64,000 nucleotides of DNA, taken from contig NZ_PGES01000001.1 of the NCBI RefSeq assembly GCF_002797895.1, forward strand, positions 4,588,001-4,652,000, given 5' to 3'. This stretch comes from Janthinobacterium sp. 67 (lineage in GTDB: Bacteria; Pseudomonadota; Gammaproteobacteria; Burkholderiales; Burkholderiaceae_D). Shown piece after piece: positions 19,218 through 27,735 of this stretch (positions are counted from its first letter, which is position 1; each line of letters starts with the position of its first letter). The notes below the pieces were generated by a model. It saw nothing but the letters and a program-made list of their open reading frames with translations. It searched no databases and was not told the DNA's origin. Made by a program: the position numbers and the translations under genes.

Positions 19218-20126
19218 TTGCATGACACGACCCATTTGTTGGCTGCCGATTCCGATGTTTGCCCCACCTGCGGGCAAGTGATCCAGCCACCACCGGCCTA
19301 CGGGTCCAGGACCAGCACCACGCGCAAGGTTGCGCTCGGCGTGTCCGTGTTGCTGCACGTGCTGCTGGCCGCGTACGTCCTGTTGCGCAGCGACAAGATC
19401 GAAAAGATCCCGCCGCCGAAGAAGGAAAGCGCGATGGTCTACATCGCGCCGCTGAAGGACAAGCCGCAACCGAAGCCGCAACCGAAACCCACGCCCAAGC
19501 CGAAGGACACGAAAGTGGCCAAGGTGAAACCGCCGCCGGCACCGAGCAAGCGCGTGGTGACAAAAGACGTGCCGCGCGACAAGCCGAAACTGGAAACCTA
19601 CACGCCGCCGCTGGTGTCGAAAGTGCCGTTGCCACCGCCGCCCGCCGAAGACATGAGCTCGATGATCGAGCAGCGGCGCAAGCAGCGCGAGGCGCAAAAT
19701 CCCACGCCGCCGGCCGAGGAAAGCGAAAACGACCGCGCCATGCGTGTGGCCAAGGCGAATATCGCCGGTGCCCAGGGGCGCAATTCCGGTAGCGATCGCG
19801 AGGATTCGGGGGGCGTGTTTTCCATCGTCAACCAGACTTCGTTCAGCGCGGAAGTCAAGTTCAAGGGCTGGAATGGCAACTTCAAGCGCAACTGGCTGAA
19901 GCAGGAAAAAGTGGAGCTGGGCAATGAGCCCGATATCGAGACGGCCATCATCAAGAAGATGATCCAGCTGATCCGTGCCGAAAAACCGGGCGACTTCGTG
20001 TGGGAATCGCGGCGCCTGGGGCGCAACGTCAACCTCAGCGCCAGGGTGGAGGACACGGCCGAGCTGACCGCCTTCCTGCGCCAGGAATTCTTTTCGGAAA
20101 AGCGGCCAGGGCCGGGACGGCGCTAG
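19218..20126 (+). CDS. Uncharacterised zinc-ribbon, TonB-like membrane protein
   Basis: 302 aa. A short cytoplasmic N-terminus with one CPTCG knuckle (residues 15-19) is followed by a single TM at about residues 37-56 (KVALGVSVLLHVLLAAYVLL). Next is a Pro/Lys-rich stretch with PQPKPQPKPTPKPK, then a charged region and a folded C-terminal domain of about 110 aa (NQTSFSAEVKFKGWNGNFKRNWLKQE...). The topology resembles TonB, but I see no TonB C-terminal signature. The only in-frame start I find is TTG at 19218, which is uncertain. Function unknown. Confidence 0.8.
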   Translation: MHDTTHLLAADSDVCPTCGQVIQPPPAYGSRTSTTRKVALGVSVLLHVLLAAYVLLRSDKIEKIPPPKKESAMVYIAPLKDKPQPKPQPKPTPKPKDTKVAKVKPPPAPSKRVVTKDVPRDKPKLETYTPPLVSKVPLPPPPAEDMSSMIEQRRKQREAQNPTPPAEESENDRAMRVAKANIAGAQGRNSGSDREDSGGVFSIVNQTSFSAEVKFKGWNGNFKRNWLKQEKVELGNEPDIETAIIKKMIQLIRAEKPGDFVWESRRLGRNVNLSARVEDTAELTAFLRQEFFSEKRPGPGRR

Positions 20127-20140
20127 GCGCTCGCTGCAAT

Positions 20141-20177
20141 AAAAAAGGCTGCACCGTGCGAACGGGCAGCCTTTTTT
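20141..20177. terminator. Bidirectional terminator
   Basis: AAAAAAGGCTGC (20141-20152) and GCAGCCTTTTTT (20166-20177) form a stem with A/T tracts on both sides. It lies between the convergent TonB-like gene and engB and can serve both. Confidence 0.88.
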
Positions 20178-20195
20178 ACGCAGCGTTGATCTCGA

Positions 20196-20939
20196 TCAAG
20201 CCGGTTTGTCGGTACCCGCTTCCGGCTCGACGTCGTCTTCCATCTCGATCAGTTCGACCATCTGGGCCGCGCCGTCTTCGCTGATGCCGGCCAGTTCCAT
20301 GATCTTGTCGTTGGCTTCGTCGATGCCGACGCGCTTCAGGGCCGAGAACAGTTGCACGGTGAACGGGAAGCCGACGCCGTCTTCATCCACGTAGCTGTCG
20401 AGCTTGGCTTTTGCCTGGCGCAGTGCGTTGACGGACTCATTGCGGTTCAGCTTATCGACTTTCGTCAGGATGCAGTGGATCGGTTTGCCTGTGGGAGCGA
20501 ACCATTCCAGCATCTGGATGTCCAGGTCGGTGAAGGGGCGGCGCGAATCCATGATCAGGATCAAGCCGGCCAATTGCTCGCGGCGCTGCACGTAGTCGCC
20601 CAGCAGGCGCTGCCAGTGCAATTTGGCCGAGCCCGATACTTCCGCGTAGCCGTAGCCCGGCAAGTCGACCAGCAGGCATTCGATCTCTTCGACGATAGTG
20701 GCATCCTTGCGGTGCTGCGCCACGTGGGCGCCGCCGATGGAGAAGTAGTTGATGTGCTGGGTACGGCCAGGTGTCTTGGAGGCGAACGCCAAGCCTTTCT
20801 GATTACACAAGATGTTGATGGCGGTCGATTTACCGGCATTGGAGCGGCCGGCAAAGGCGATTTCCGGCACCGTGGTATCGGGCAGGTCACGCAATTGGTT
20901 GACGGTCGTAAAGAAGCGGGCTTGCCAGAGTTTTGACAT
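20196..20939 (-). CDS. engB: Ribosome biogenesis GTPase EngB (YsxC/YihA)
   Basis: 247 aa TRAFAC-class GTPase. G1 is GRSNAGKS (31-38), G2 lies near [12 protein letters not shown]3 is [11 protein letters not shown] and G4 is TKVDKLNR. It acts in late 50S assembly and is usually essential. A C-terminal acidic extension (about 40 aa, [16 protein letters not shown]) goes beyond the typical 200-215 aa length. It is divergent from the cytochrome c4 gene. Confidence 0.96.
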   Translation of the reverse strand: MSKLWQARFFTTVNQLRDLPDTTVPEIAFAGRSNAGKSTAINILCNQKGLAFASKTPGRTQHINYFSIGGAHVAQHRKDATIVEEIECLLVDLPGYGYAEVSGSAKLHWQRLLGDYVQRREQLAGLILIMDSRRPFTDLDIQMLEWFAPTGKPIHCILTKVDKLNRNESVNALRQAKAKLDSYVDEDGVGFPFTVQLFSALKRVGIDEANDKIMELAGISEDGAAQMVELIEMEDDVEPEAGTDKPA

Positions 20940-20960
20940 GGGAGTAGTAAAGCAACAAAA

Positions 20961-20982
20961 GGGAGCGATAAGGGAGCGATAA
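20961..20982. repeat. Tandem 11-bp repeat between engB and cytochrome c4
   Basis: Two exact adjacent copies of GGGAGCGATAA lie about 20 nt upstream of the engB start on its strand. They could be a slippage product or a protein-binding site in the divergent promoter region. Confidence 0.6.
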
Positions 20983-21125
20983 CGCCAAGAAGCTATTGTA
21001 CAATAAGGGGTTGTTTATTGTTGCCGGCGTAGCAGCGATGCGGCTTGCGGCCCTGAAAATAAAGCAAAAATCCCCAGGGCGCGGCAATGTCCACCACTAA
21101 TTTCTCACTGTCTCAGGGTGCCTGA

Positions 21126-21797
21126 ATGAATCGTGCGTTTTCACCGTTGTTCAAATCCATGCTGCTCGCTTTGCTGGCTGTATCGGCAACTGCCTCCGCG
21201 GTCGAAGCACCACAACCGGCCGCCAAGGCCGACGCTGCCAAGGGCGCTACCCTGTACGCCGATGGCGATGCGGCGCGCGGTCTGCCTGCCTGCGTATCCT
21301 GCCATGGCGCGGCCGGCAATTCGACCATCACGGTCAATCCGAAGCTGGCTGGCCAGCACGAAAGCTATATCTACAAGCAACTGGTCGACTTCACGACGCC
21401 GGAGCGCAACCAGCCCGTCATGACGACCTACGCGAAGATGCTCAGCGACGCCGACAAGAAGAATATCGCCGCCTACCTGGGGGCGCAGGTCTCCAAGCCG
21501 GGTGCCGCGAAAAACAAGAATACCATCGACCTGGGCAAGAAAATCTACCGTGGTGGCATTGCTTCCAAGCAAGTTGCCGCCTGCGCCAGCTGTCATGGCG
21601 CGACGGGCAATGGCATTCCCGTCCAGTATCCGCGCATCGCCGGCCAGCACCAGGATTACACGGTGGCCCAGCTGACGATGTTCCGCAGCACCAAGGCCGA
21701 TGCCCGCAAGAACAGTGCGCAAATGCACACCATCGCCGCCCGCATGTCGGATGACGAGATTGCCGCCGTGGCCGATTACATCGCCGGCCTGAAGTAA
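21126..21797 (+). CDS. Dihaem cytochrome c4
   Basis: 223 aa with a signal peptide (LLALLAVSATASAVEA) and two class I cytochrome domains. Haem sites are CVSCH and CASCH, each with a following Met ligand region (PVMTTYAKML; SAQMHTIAARM). It is a periplasmic electron carrier to terminal oxidases. The resB/ccsA cytochrome c assembly genes lie directly downstream, which fits a maturation role for them on this protein. Confidence 0.95.
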   Translation: MNRAFSPLFKSMLLALLAVSATASAVEAPQPAAKADAAKGATLYADGDAARGLPACVSCHGAAGNSTITVNPKLAGQHESYIYKQLVDFTTPERNQPVMTTYAKMLSDADKKNIAAYLGAQVSKPGAAKNKNTIDLGKKIYRGGIASKQVAACASCHGATGNGIPVQYPRIAGQHQDYTVAQLTMFRSTKADARKNSAQMHTIAARMSDDEIAAVADYIAGLK

Positions 21798-21844
21798 GTT
21801 TTCATAGTGGCAAGAGATTGCCAGACGCATCAGTGCGCATGAAG

Positions 21845-21877
21845 AAGGGCGGCCGTCTCGACAGGCCGCCCTTTTTT
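21845..21877 (+). terminator. Terminator after cytochrome c4 gene
   Basis: AAGGGCGGCC (21845-21854) pairs with GGCCGCCCTT (21864-21873), followed by further Ts. Confidence 0.87.
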
Positions 21878-21982
21878 ATGGCCAGGGCCAAACAGGAGTA
21901 TGCTGCCGCCTTGCGCGGAGAAACACTCTGCTCCATGCCTACATTTTCTTGAAGATTGCATATCCCGTATGAGTATCCACGT

Positions 21983-24079
21983 ATGAGCACTGGCACGACC
22001 GGAATCGAGTTAAAAACCCAACGCCGCAGCCTGGCTGAATTTGTCGAGCTGGTCTCGTCGATGCGCTTTGCCATCAGCCTGCTGACCCTGATCGCCATCG
22101 CTTCCATCATCGGCACCGTGCTCAAGCAGAACGAGCCCATGCCCAATTATGTGAACCAGTTCGGGCCGTTCTGGTTTGCCGTCTTTGACAAGCTGAGCCT
22201 GTACTCCGTGTATTCGGCCTGGTGGTTCCTCGTGATCATGGGTTTCCTCGTCGCCTCGACCTCGCTGTGCATCGTGCGCAATGCGCCGAAAATGCTCAAG
22301 GACATGCGCAGCTGGCGCGAAACTGTGCGCGAGCAATCCTTGCGCAATTTCCACCACAAGACGGAATGGCAGGCGCCGCTGCCGCGCGCCGTGCTGGCGC
22401 AGCAGATGGTGATGCGCCTGAAGGACGCCGGCTACCAGGCCAAGGTGGTCGAGAAGGACAATGCCACCCTGGTGGCCGCCAAGCGGGGCGCGGCCAATAA
22501 GTGGGGCTATATCTTTGCCCACGGCGCCATCGTCATCATCTGCGTGGGCGGCTTGCTCGATTCGGAAATGCCGATCCGCGTACAACAGTGGCTCTTTGGC
22601 AAGACGCCATTTGCGGGCAGCGGCGTGATCGCCGACATTCCCGCCCAGCACCGTTTGAGCCTGTCGAACCCTACTTTCCGCGGCAATACCATGATCCCGG
22701 AAGGCTCGTCGAGCAACACGGCCATCATTCCCCAGGCCGATGGCGTGCTGATCCAGGATTTGCCCATCACCATCCTGCTGAAAAAATTCCACATCGATTT
22801 CTACAGCACGGGCATGCCCAAGCTGTTCGCCAGCGATGTCGTCATTACCGATCATGAAACAGGGAAAAGTTTCCCAGCGACGATCAAAGTCAACCAGCCG
22901 TTGCTCTACAAGGGCCTGGCCCTGTACCAGTCCAGCTTTGAAGATGGCGGCAGCAAACTCAAGTTGACTGGCTACCCGATGGCGGGCAAGACGACGAAAC
23001 GCTTCGATATCGGCGGCGAAGTGGGCGGCAGCACGCCGCTAGAGCGCAGCGATGGCAATTCCTACACGGTGGAATGGTCGGGTTTCCGTCCGTTTAACGT
23101 GGAAAACCTCAGCGCGGGCCAGGACGTGCGCGCCGTCAGCAAGGCGGAAAGTTTCAACGATAAATTTGCCGTTGGCCTCGATAAACGCCTCGGTTCGGCC
23201 GCAAAGAACGCGCATAACAAGGATCTCAAGAATGTCGGTCCTTCGGTGCAATACAAATTGCGCGACAAGACGGGCCAGGCGCGCGAATACCAGAACTACA
23301 TGCAGCCCGTCACGGTCGACGGCGCCACGGTGTTCCTGGCCGGCATGCGCATCAACCCCAGCGACCCGTTCAGCTATCTGCGCATTCCCGCCGATGACAA
23401 TTACAGCGTGAACGAATGGATGCGCTTGCGTGCCGCGCTGCAAGATCCCGCACTGCGCCAGCAGGCGGCCGCCCGCTATGCGGCGCGCGCCATGCCGCAG
23501 GCGGGCGCGGAAGCCTTGCGCGGCCAGTTGCAGGAGTCGGCGGCGAAAAGCCTGGGCATCTTTGCCGGCAATGGACAAGAGGGCGGTTTCCTCGCCATTT
23601 CGCGTTTCTTGGAGAAAATTCCTGCCGCCGAGCAAGAAAAAGCGGCCGATATCTTCATGAAAATCCTCAACGGCAGCCTGTGGGACTTGTGGCAGGCGGC
23701 ACGCGCCCAGGATGGCTTGAAAGCCATCGAGGCCGATGACAAGCATGGCCGCTTTCTGCAACTGGCCACGAATGCGCTGTCCGACAGCTTCTTCTATGGC
23801 GCGCCCGTGTACCTGCAGCTCGATGACTTCACGGAAATCAAGGCGTCCGTGCTGCAGGTGACGCGTTCGCCGGGCAAGAGCGTGGTCTACCTCGGTTGCC
23901 TGTTCCTCGTGATCGGCGTATTTTCCATGTTCTATATCCGCGAGCGCCGCCTGTGGGTTTGGATCAAGGATGGCGAGGGGGCGAGCGAGGCCTTGATGGC
24001 CATGAGCACGCAGCGCAAGACGCTGGATTTTGAAAAAGAATTTGAGACTTTGAAGGCAAAGCTGCCGCAATCGGCGTAA
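21983..24079 (+). CDS. resB: System II cytochrome c biogenesis protein ResB/Ccs1
   Basis: 698 aa. TM segments are at about 33-53 (FAISLLTLIAIASIIGTVL), 78-98, near 180-195, and close to the C-terminus (VVYLGCLFLVIGVFSMFYI). A large periplasmic domain lies between the third and last. It works with CcsA to hand reduced haem to apocytochromes. The ATG at 21983 is chosen; a TTG nine codons upstream is in frame, and neither has a strong ribosome-binding site. ccsA follows. Confidence 0.93.
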   Translation: MSTGTTGIELKTQRRSLAEFVELVSSMRFAISLLTLIAIASIIGTVLKQNEPMPNYVNQFGPFWFAVFDKLSLYSVYSAWWFLVIMGFLVASTSLCIVRNAPKMLKDMRSWRETVREQSLRNFHHKTEWQAPLPRAVLAQQMVMRLKDAGYQAKVVEKDNATLVAAKRGAANKWGYIFAHGAIVIICVGGLLDSEMPIRVQQWLFGKTPFAGSGVIADIPAQHRLSLSNPTFRGNTMIPEGSSSNTAIIPQADGVLIQDLPITILLKKFHIDFYSTGMPKLFASDVVITDHETGKSFPATIKVNQPLLYKGLALYQSSFEDGGSKLKLTGYPMAGKTTKRFDIGGEVGGSTPLERSDGNSYTVEWSGFRPFNVENLSAGQDVRAVSKAESFNDKFAVGLDKRLGSAAKNAHNKDLKNVGPSVQYKLRDKTGQAREYQNYMQPVTVDGATVFLAGMRINPSDPFSYLRIPADDNYSVNEWMRLRAALQDPALRQQAAARYAARAMPQAGAEALRGQLQESAAKSLGIFAGNGQEGGFLAISRFLEKIPAAEQEKAADIFMKILNGSLWDLWQAARAQDGLKAIEADDKHGRFLQLATNALSDSFFYGAPVYLQLDDFTEIKASVLQVTRSPGKSVVYLGCLFLVIGVFSMFYIRERRLWVWIKDGEGASEALMAMSTQRKTLDFEKEFETLKAKLPQSA

Positions 24080-24143
24080 GCTGCGCTGAGTTGGATTGGC
24101 TGAGTTTCGGGGCGCTGCAGCGCCGCCGGGAATGGAGAAAATG

Positions 24144-25295
24144 ATGGAATTGGCAAACAAGCAAATATATACGCAGGAACCAGGATTTTTCAAGCGCCTG
24201 AGCCTGATCGATTGGCTGTACGGCGCCGGCTTGCTGGCCGCTTCCCTGTTCGGCCTGATGCGCTTTGGCGCCTTCATGGATATCTATGAAAAAGCCATTC
24301 TGCTGGCCGCGGCGCCCACGTTCGCGTGGCTGGGCTGGCACTGGAAGCCCGTGCGCTGGCTGCTCCCGCTGGCCGCCGTGCTGTCGCTGTTCGCCATCGA
24401 GCTGTACAGCGGCCACCTGGACATGGCGAACCAGAAATTTTTCCTGAAATACATGTTGTCGAGCCAGTCCGCCATCCTGTGGATGGGCACCTTGTTCGTG
24501 CTGTCGACCCTGTTCTACTGGATCGGCCTCGTGGCGCGCTCGGAATTCGGTTCGTCCGTCGGCTCCCTGTTGTGCTGGGCCGGCGTCGTGCTGGGCCTGA
24601 CTGGCATGCTGGTACGCTGGTACGAGTCTTACCTGATCGGCGCCGACGTTGGCCATATTCCCGTGTCGAACCTGTATGAAGTGTTCATCCTGTTTTCCCT
24701 GATCACGGCCATGTTCTACCTGTATTACGAGCAGCGTTACGCGACGCGCCAGCTGGGCGCCTTCGTCATGCTGGTCATCTCGGCGGCCGTCGTGTTCCTG
24801 ATGTGGTACACGGTCACGCGCGACGCGGCCGAAATCCAGCCGCTGGTGCCGGCCCTGCAAAGCTGGTGGATGAAGATCCACGTGCCAGCCAACTTCATCG
24901 GTTACGGCACGTTCGCCCTGTCGGCCATGGTGGCGGCCGCCTACCTGCTCAAGTCAAGCGGCTACCTGGTCGACCGTTTGCCGTCGCTGGAAGTGCTTGA
25001 CGACGTCATGTACAAGGCCATTTCCGTGGGCTTTGCTTTCTTCACGGTAGCGACCATCCTGGGCGCCCTGTGGGCGGCTGAAGCGTGGGGCGGCTATTGG
25101 TCGTGGGATCCGAAAGAGACGTGGGCGCTGATCGTCTGGCTCAACTATGCAGCCTGGCTGCACATGCGCCTGATGACGGGCTTGCGCGGCCGCGTCGCCT
25201 CGTGGTGGGCGCTGGTGGGCTTGCTGGTGACGACGTTCGCCTTCCTCGGCGTGAATATGTTCCTTTCAGGCCTGCATTCTTACGGCAAACTTTAA
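24144..25295 (+). CDS. ccsA: System II haem export/lyase protein CcsA (CcsB/ResC)
   Basis: 383 aa polytopic protein. Near the C-terminus is the tryptophan-rich haem-handling WWD motif WGGYWSWDPKETWALIVW with adjacent histidines (WLNYAAWLH). It exports and ligates haem to CxxCH apoproteins together with ResB. The ATG at 24144 is preferred because GGAG at 24134-24137 is spaced 6 nt before it; ATGs at 24132 and 24141 are alternatives. Confidence 0.93.
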   Translation: MELANKQIYTQEPGFFKRLSLIDWLYGAGLLAASLFGLMRFGAFMDIYEKAILLAAAPTFAWLGWHWKPVRWLLPLAAVLSLFAIELYSGHLDMANQKFFLKYMLSSQSAILWMGTLFVLSTLFYWIGLVARSEFGSSVGSLLCWAGVVLGLTGMLVRWYESYLIGADVGHIPVSNLYEVFILFSLITAMFYLYYEQRYATRQLGAFVMLVISAAVVFLMWYTVTRDAAEIQPLVPALQSWWMKIHVPANFIGYGTFALSAMVAAAYLLKSSGYLVDRLPSLEVLDDVMYKAISVGFAFFTVATILGALWAAEAWGGYWSWDPKETWALIVWLNYAAWLHMRLMTGLRGRVASWWALVGLLVTTFAFLGVNMFLSGLHSYGKL

Positions 25296-25367
25296 TGACA
25301 GAAGCGTCATGAACGGCCCGGAAAAACTGGTGTAAGGTATATCCAATCACCTTTTTCCGGAGCCGCC

Positions 25368-26345
25368 ATGTTGATCAAGCGCAGTCCCAACGGCATCGAG
25401 TTGCCGTTTTCTTCCGAAATCACGCCGCGCGCCGTATTCGAATCGCGCCGCAGCTTCATCAGGCAAGTGGCGCTGGGGTCGATCTCCGGCGCGGCCTTGC
25501 TGGAAATGGCCAGCCGCGAAGCGTTCGCGCAAGGCACCAATCCCAAGCTGGCAGCCAAGCTCAATCCCGCCTATTCCGCGCTGGACAAGCAGACGGCGTA
25601 TAAAGACGCCACCAGCTACAACAATTTCTACGAATTCGGCACGGACAAGAGCGACCCGGCGCAAAACGCGGGCACCCTGCGCACGCGGCCGTGGACGGTC
25701 AACATCGAAGGCGAAGTGAAAAAGCCGATGACCCTGGACCTCGACGCGCTGCTGAAGCTGGCGCCGCTGGAAGAGCGCGTCTACCGCTTGCGCTGCGTGG
25801 AAGGCTGGTCGATGGTCATCCCGTGGGTCGGTTATTCCTTCTCGGAAATCATCAAGAAGGTCGAGCCGACGGGCAATGCCAAGTACGTGGAATTCATCAC
25901 CCTGGCCGACAAGAAGCAGATGCCGGGCGTGGGCAGCCGCGTGTTGCAGTGGCCCTATACGGAAGGCTTGCGCATCGATGAGGCGAACCATCCGCTGGCG
26001 CTGCTGACCCTGGGCATGTATGGCGAAACCTTGCCTAACCAGAACGGCGCGCCCGTGCGCATGGTCTTGCCGTGGAAATACGGTTTCAAGTCAGCCAAAT
26101 CCATCGTCAAGATCCGTTTCGTCAAGGAACAGCCGCGTACCTCGTGGAACCTGTCGGCGCCGTCCGAATATGGTTTTTACTCGAACGTGAACCCGAACGT
26201 CGACCATCCGCGCTGGTCGCAAGCTTCCGAGCGGCGCATCGGCGAAGACGGTTTTCTGGCGCGCAAGCGCAAGACCCTGATGTTCAATGGCTACAACGAT
26301 GTCGCATCCTTGTACGCGGGCATGGATCTGAAGAAGTTCTTTTAA
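25368..26345 (+). CDS. msrP: Protein-methionine-sulfoxide reductase, molybdopterin subunit MsrP
   Basis: 325 aa. A twin-arginine signal ([12 protein letters not shown], about residues 25-36) targets the folded molybdoenzyme to the periplasm. The sulfite-oxidase-type Moco domain has the Mo ligand Cys143 ([18 protein letters not shown]). It repairs oxidised methionines in periplasmic proteins, taking electrons from MsrQ, whose gene follows after 9 nt. Confidence 0.96.
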   Translation: MLIKRSPNGIELPFSSEITPRAVFESRRSFIRQVALGSISGAALLEMASREAFAQGTNPKLAAKLNPAYSALDKQTAYKDATSYNNFYEFGTDKSDPAQNAGTLRTRPWTVNIEGEVKKPMTLDLDALLKLAPLEERVYRLRCVEGWSMVIPWVGYSFSEIIKKVEPTGNAKYVEFITLADKKQMPGVGSRVLQWPYTEGLRIDEANHPLALLTLGMYGETLPNQNGAPVRMVLPWKYGFKSAKSIVKIRFVKEQPRTSWNLSAPSEYGFYSNVNPNVDHPRWSQASERRIGEDGFLARKRKTLMFNGYNDVASLYAGMDLKKFF

Positions 26346-26354
26346 GGAAAGACC

Positions 26355-27008
26355 ATGGTCCTCAATCCCACAGCCAGGCAGTTGTCGCTGCTGAAAAGCC
26401 TGATCTTCTTGCTGGCGCTGCTGCCGTTCGCACGCATGGTCTGGCTGACGTACACGGGGCAACTGGTGGAGCCGCTGGAATTCATCACGCGCGGCACGGG
26501 CGACTGGACCCTGTATTTCCTGTGCATCAGCCTGGCGGTCACGCCCTTGCGGCGACTCACTCAGTGGAATTGGCTGATCAAGCTGCGACGCATGCTGGGC
26601 CTGTTCGCGTTTTTCTACGCGGCGCTGCACTTCACGACCTTTTTATGGTTCGATCACTTTTTCGATGTGCAGGAAATGTGGAAGGATGTGCTCAAGCGGC
26701 CGTTCATCACGGTGGGCTTTATCGCTTTCGTGCTGCTGATTCCGCTGGCCGTGACGAGCACGAACGGCATGGTAAAACGCCTGGGCGGCAAGCGCTGGCA
26801 ATGGCTGCACCGGCTGATCTACATCATCGCGCCGCTGGGCATCTTGCACTTCTGGTGGATGAAGGCGGGCAAGAATAATTTTGCGCAACCGATCCTGTTC
26901 GGCAGCATCGTCGCGCTATTGCTGCTAATACGCGTTTATTTCGCCTGGAGCAAGCGCGAGAAAAGCGCCAGGGCGGCCAAGGCTGCCACCCCGGTACGCT
27001 CGACTTAG
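26355..27008 (+). CDS. msrQ: Haem-binding membrane subunit MsrQ
   Basis: 217 aa with about six TM helices and conserved histidines in TM regions (FFYAALHFTTF; WLHRLIYIIAPLGILHFWW). It is a ferric-reductase-like b-haem protein that passes quinone or flavin electrons to MsrP. Its stop codon overlaps that of the convergent lptM by 2 nt. Confidence 0.95.
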   Translation: MVLNPTARQLSLLKSLIFLLALLPFARMVWLTYTGQLVEPLEFITRGTGDWTLYFLCISLAVTPLRRLTQWNWLIKLRRMLGLFAFFYAALHFTTFLWFDHFFDVQEMWKDVLKRPFITVGFIAFVLLIPLAVTSTNGMVKRLGGKRWQWLHRLIYIIAPLGILHFWWMKAGKNNFAQPILFGSIVALLLLIRVYFAWSKREKSARAAKAATPVRST

Positions 27009-27187
27009 GTTGCCGGCACGATCACCGGTGGCGGCGGCACGGGCGCCGGTTCGACGGGGCCTTTGGCTGGCGCGCCCTTGGCCGCTGGCGGCTTGGGCAG
27101 GTACAAAGGACCGGGCTGGCCGCAGCCGGCCAGGATGCTAGAAACCACAATGGCGGTGCCGATATAAAACGCTGAGGATGACTTCAC
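27005..27187 (-). CDS. lptM: Small lipoprotein LptM (YifL-like)
   Basis: About 60 aa. A signal sequence ends in the lipobox ILAGC, followed by GQPGPLYLP, the typical YifL/LptM motif, and a Pro/Ala/Lys-rich tail. In E. coli LptM assists assembly of the LptD LPS translocon. The start is uncertain: GTG at 27187 is used here, and GTG at 27199 is in frame. It is divergent from cyaY as in other betaproteobacteria, but lysA, commonly its downstream partner, is absent. Confidence 0.8.
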   Translation of the reverse strand: MKSSSAFYIGTAIVVSSILAGCGQPGPLYLPKPPAAKGAPAKGPVEPAPVPPPPVIVPAT

Positions 27188-27227
27188 GATTAGAATCACG
27201 GTTTGATTAAGATCTTTGGAGTGTAGC

Positions 27228-27557
27228 ATGAGCGAATCGGAATTCCTGGCCCTGGCCGAAGCCACCCTGACCCAGATCGAGGCGGCGCTGGACCGGCTGA
27301 ACGATGAAGACGTGCTCGACGTCGAATGCAGCCGCAGCGGCAATGTGCTGGAAATCGAATTCATCGATAACGGCACGAAAATCATCGTCAACAGCCAAGC
27401 CCCCATGCGCGAAATGTGGGTGGCCGCCCGTTCCGGCGGTTTCCATTACAAGCGCGTGGACGACGAATGGCGCAACACACGCGACGGCTCGGAACTGTTT
27501 GCGGCCCTGTCGGCCATGGCCAGCGAGCAGGCGGGCGCGACTGTGGTGTTGAAATAA
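27228..27557 (+). CDS. cyaY: Iron-sulfur cluster assembly frataxin CyaY
   Basis: 109 aa frataxin homologue. The N-terminus is MSESEFLALAEATLTQIEAALD with the acidic DEDVLDVE iron-binding ridge. The core is NGTKIIVNSQAPMREMWVAARSGGFHY. It modulates IscS activity and iron supply. A strong terminator follows. Confidence 0.95.
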   Translation: MSESEFLALAEATLTQIEAALDRLNDEDVLDVECSRSGNVLEIEFIDNGTKIIVNSQAPMREMWVAARSGGFHYKRVDDEWRNTRDGSELFAALSAMASEQAGATVVLK

Positions 27558-27577
27558 TCCTGTCAGCCGCATGCAAT

Positions 27578-27610
27578 AAAAAAGGGCAGCCCGCATGGGC
27601 TGCCCTTTTT
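27578..27610 (+). terminator. Terminator after cyaY
   Basis: AAAAAAGGGCAGCCC (27578-27592) and GGGCTGCCCTTTTT (27597-27610) form a long stem around GCAT with A/T tracts on both sides, so it could also serve the convergent mrcA. Confidence 0.9.
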
Positions 27611-27622
27611 TATTGCTGAAAC

Positions 27623-27716
27623 GTAGGTCGGATTAGCGCGCGAGCGCGTAATCCGACAACATTGTTAGCGCCGGGGTGGTGTCGGATTACGCGGCTTCGC
27701 CGCTAATCCGAGCTAC
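27623..27716. repeat. Dispersed extragenic palindromic repeat, copy B
   Basis: The 94-bp element consists of two consecutive hairpins. The first is GTCGGATTAGCGCG...CGCGTAATCCGAC. The second is GTCGGATTACGCGGC...GCCGCTAATCCGA. It lies between the convergent genes cyaY and mrcA. The core is the same as in copies C and D. Confidence 0.85.
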
Positions 27717-27735
27717 CCGATCCCCGAAATTGCCG

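Noticed and set aside
19460..19510. Short tandem coding repeats (PQPK/PKPK) considered as a CRISPR or VNTR
   Set aside because: They encode the Pro-Lys rod of the TonB-like protein; the units are too short and irregular for CRISPR.
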